Source of the DNA: a virus
Length of the DNA stretch: 23,870 nt
Direction: 5' to 3' (one strand)
Virus record (IMG/VR): IMGVR_UViG_3300011113_000744
Location: 1 to 23,870 of that record
Shown here in pieces: positions 23,010 through 23,870 of this stretch. Made by a program: the position numbers and the translations under genes. The stretch's first letter is position 1. Each line of letters starts with the position of its first letter. The notes beneath the pieces were generated by a model. It saw nothing but the letters and a program-made list of their open reading frames with translations. It ran no database searches and was not told where the DNA came from.

Positions 23010-23328
23010 CAACTACCTCGTCTGCAAATATAGTAAACATAATTGCTGTTTTCTGACCACCATCAAAATCTGCCACATCAAACGAAGCAGTGCATACTAA
23101 ATCTAGGTTCTTATTCTTTGACATATTTCTGGCAACAATAAAAGCTTTTACTGCATTGTTTACCGATGGAGCGCCAACAGCCTTAAGCTTAACCTCATCG
23201 TATTTATCCAAAACAGTTAAAATGGCTGAAGCCAACTTTCTAATGTAAGCCTTACCATTAGCATTGTTTTGCTGAAATTCTTTATCTCCACGAATTTTTA
23301 AAACATTATCAATGTTTTGAGCACTCAT
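23002..23328 (-). CDS. SpoVS/Alba-like small DNA-binding protein
   Basis: A 108-residue protein matching SpoVS: LKIRGDKEF, a helix of A-Y-I-R-K-L-A-S-A-I-L-T-V-L, VKLKAVGAPSVNNAVKAF (the AxGAxxxNQAVKA motif), IVARNMSKNKNLDLVC, and KTAIMFTIFADE. The SpoVS/Alba fold binds nucleic acids as dimers. SpoVS in sporulating bacteria is a developmental protein; a phage copy could act in DNA packing, recombination or regulation. SD CAGGAGAT is present. Its end overlaps the next start by eight bases. Confidence 0.85.
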   Translation of the reverse strand: MSAQNIDNVLKIRGDKEFQQNNANGKAYIRKLASAILTVLDKYDEVKLKAVGAPSVNNAVKAFIVARNMSKNKNLDLVCTASFDVADFDGGQKTAIMFTIFADEVVDD

Positions 23329-23340
23329 ACAAATCTCCTG

Positions 23341-23870
23341 TTAATCAAAATTATCAAAACTATAAAACTTTCTCCTCAATTCATCCAAATTAGGAGAATT
23401 CCATATATTAGAATCATGACATGTGTCTTTAAACTCACAAAACTTACAATCAAAATCATTCTTATCAGTAGGTCTTGGTGGTGGCAGTGTTTTCTTTTCA
23501 AACATATTAAGCATAAGCTTGGCCTGCTTGTTTATGACATCCCACCACTCATCATTTTTAGTTACTTTAAACATTTTAATTTCTGAATCATCTTTTCTTT
23601 CATAAATAATAATACCCATATCCAAATTTAATACATGTAAATACACGGTCAACTGGACTATATAATAAAAATGCGCTCCCTTTTCAAGCTTAGACCACTG
23701 ATTTTTACCTATCGTCTTCATATCAACTACAATAGGTGAACTAGGCATAAAATCAATCATACTAGAAAGTGATTTAAATTGATCACTATTTTTAAATTCA
23801 TTGTCCATGTTTGAAAAATCAAGCACTTGATCACAATGGCCATGAAAGTTTAATTCTGGATGATCAATTG
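23341..23870 (-). CDS. PD-(D/E)XK (Cas4/RecB-like) exonuclease, C-terminal part
   Basis: The frame is open from 23341 through the right edge, so the first part is missing; a GTG at 23826 is not the true start because the upstream codons encode the conserved motif. Seen here: FHGHCDQVLDF (G-x-x-D, first catalytic Asp), SPIVVDMKTIG (D-x-K, motif II), YYIVQLTVYLHVL (Q-x-x-x-Y motif of RecB/Cas4 nucleases), and a C-terminal cysteine set D-C-x-x-C-x5-C that in Cas4/AddB-type enzymes binds an Fe-S cluster with an upstream Cys. It would degrade DNA ends, most plausibly for recombination with the helicase and Gam-like genes. Confidence 0.88.
   Translation of the reverse strand, partial: IDHPELNFHGHCDQVLDFSNMDNEFKNSDQFKSLSSMIDFMPSSPIVVDMKTIGKNQWSKLEKGAHFYYIVQLTVYLHVLNLDMGIIIYERKDDSEIKMFKVTKNDEWWDVINKQAKLMLNMFEKKTLPPPRPTDKNDFDCKFCEFKDTCHDSNIWNSPNLDELRRKFYSFDNFD

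Noticed and set aside
1-23870. Recoded stop codons, introns, inteins, CRISPR arrays, tRNAs or prophage attachment sites
   Set aside because: Gene ends use ordinary TAA and TGA at tight junctions, no domain is interrupted, and no repeat-spacer or cloverleaf pattern was seen by eye; a tool search could still find small RNAs.

Overview
The window looks like part of the genome of a large tailed dsDNA bacteriophage. It is AT-rich by eye, and all 36 recognisable genes read on the minus strand, so transcription runs from the right edge to the left. They are packed with ATGA, TAATG or TAAGTG stop/start junctions or overlaps of a few tens of bases. No stretch of more than about 50 bases lacks a gene. 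No tRNA, rRNA, CRISPR array, integrase or transposase was seen. The host cannot be named: strong Shine-Dalgarno sequences at many genes only indicate an ordinary SD-using bacterium. The first gene (right edge) and the last gene (left edge) run out of the window.

Right part (about 19990-23870), DNA processing. In reading order: the C-terminal part of a Cas4/RecB-like nuclease, a SpoVS/Alba-like DNA-binding protein, a coiled-coil protein resembling Gam/Gp157, a small unknown, a glutaredoxin, and a UvrD/Rep-type SF1 helicase. This suggests a recombination or end-processing module.

Centre-right (about 14950-20035), sugar cassette. Two tandem short proteins of the Maf/DUF115 type (distantly like GT42 sialyltransferases) are followed by NeuA (CMP-nonulosonate synthetase), a short NeuB (nonulosonate synthase without its C-terminal SAF domain), a KdsC-like HAD phosphatase, and a GT4 glycosyltransferase with a long extra tail. 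A UDP-hexose 4-epimerase-like gene lies further left (4520-5482). Together these could make an activated sialic-acid-like nine-carbon sugar and attach it to a phage or host target. NeuB next to a phosphatase fits a phosphorylated route, as in KDN or Neu5Ac-9-phosphate synthesis. The tandem mini-Maf genes with a minimal NeuA-NeuB-phosphatase set are the best candidate here for an undescribed system.

Centre (about 10730-14970), small unknown genes. They include a protein with the layout of a calcineurin-like phosphoesterase but with most metal ligands replaced, and one resembling a phage metallopeptidase that has lost its HExxH motif. A short DUF3892-like gene has a strong ribosome binding site. 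It is followed by a strong intrinsic terminator (12456-12488) whose 3' arm contains the start codon of the next gene.

Centre-left (about 5480-10730), replication and transcription. In order: dNMP kinase, DnaX-like clamp loader, sigma-70 family factor of SigH type, DnaN-like sliding clamp, an unknown protein that might be a delta-like clamp-loader partner, and a protein ending in a polyaspartate tail. A clamp, a loader and a phage sigma factor in one block recalls the T4 arrangement in which late transcription depends on the sliding clamp, but the parts here are of bacterial type.

Left part (1-5480). The sugar epimerase, a RuvC-like resolvase, several unknown small proteins (one with a C2H2-like zinc-binding pattern), and the first 511 codons of a large unknown protein, possibly structural.
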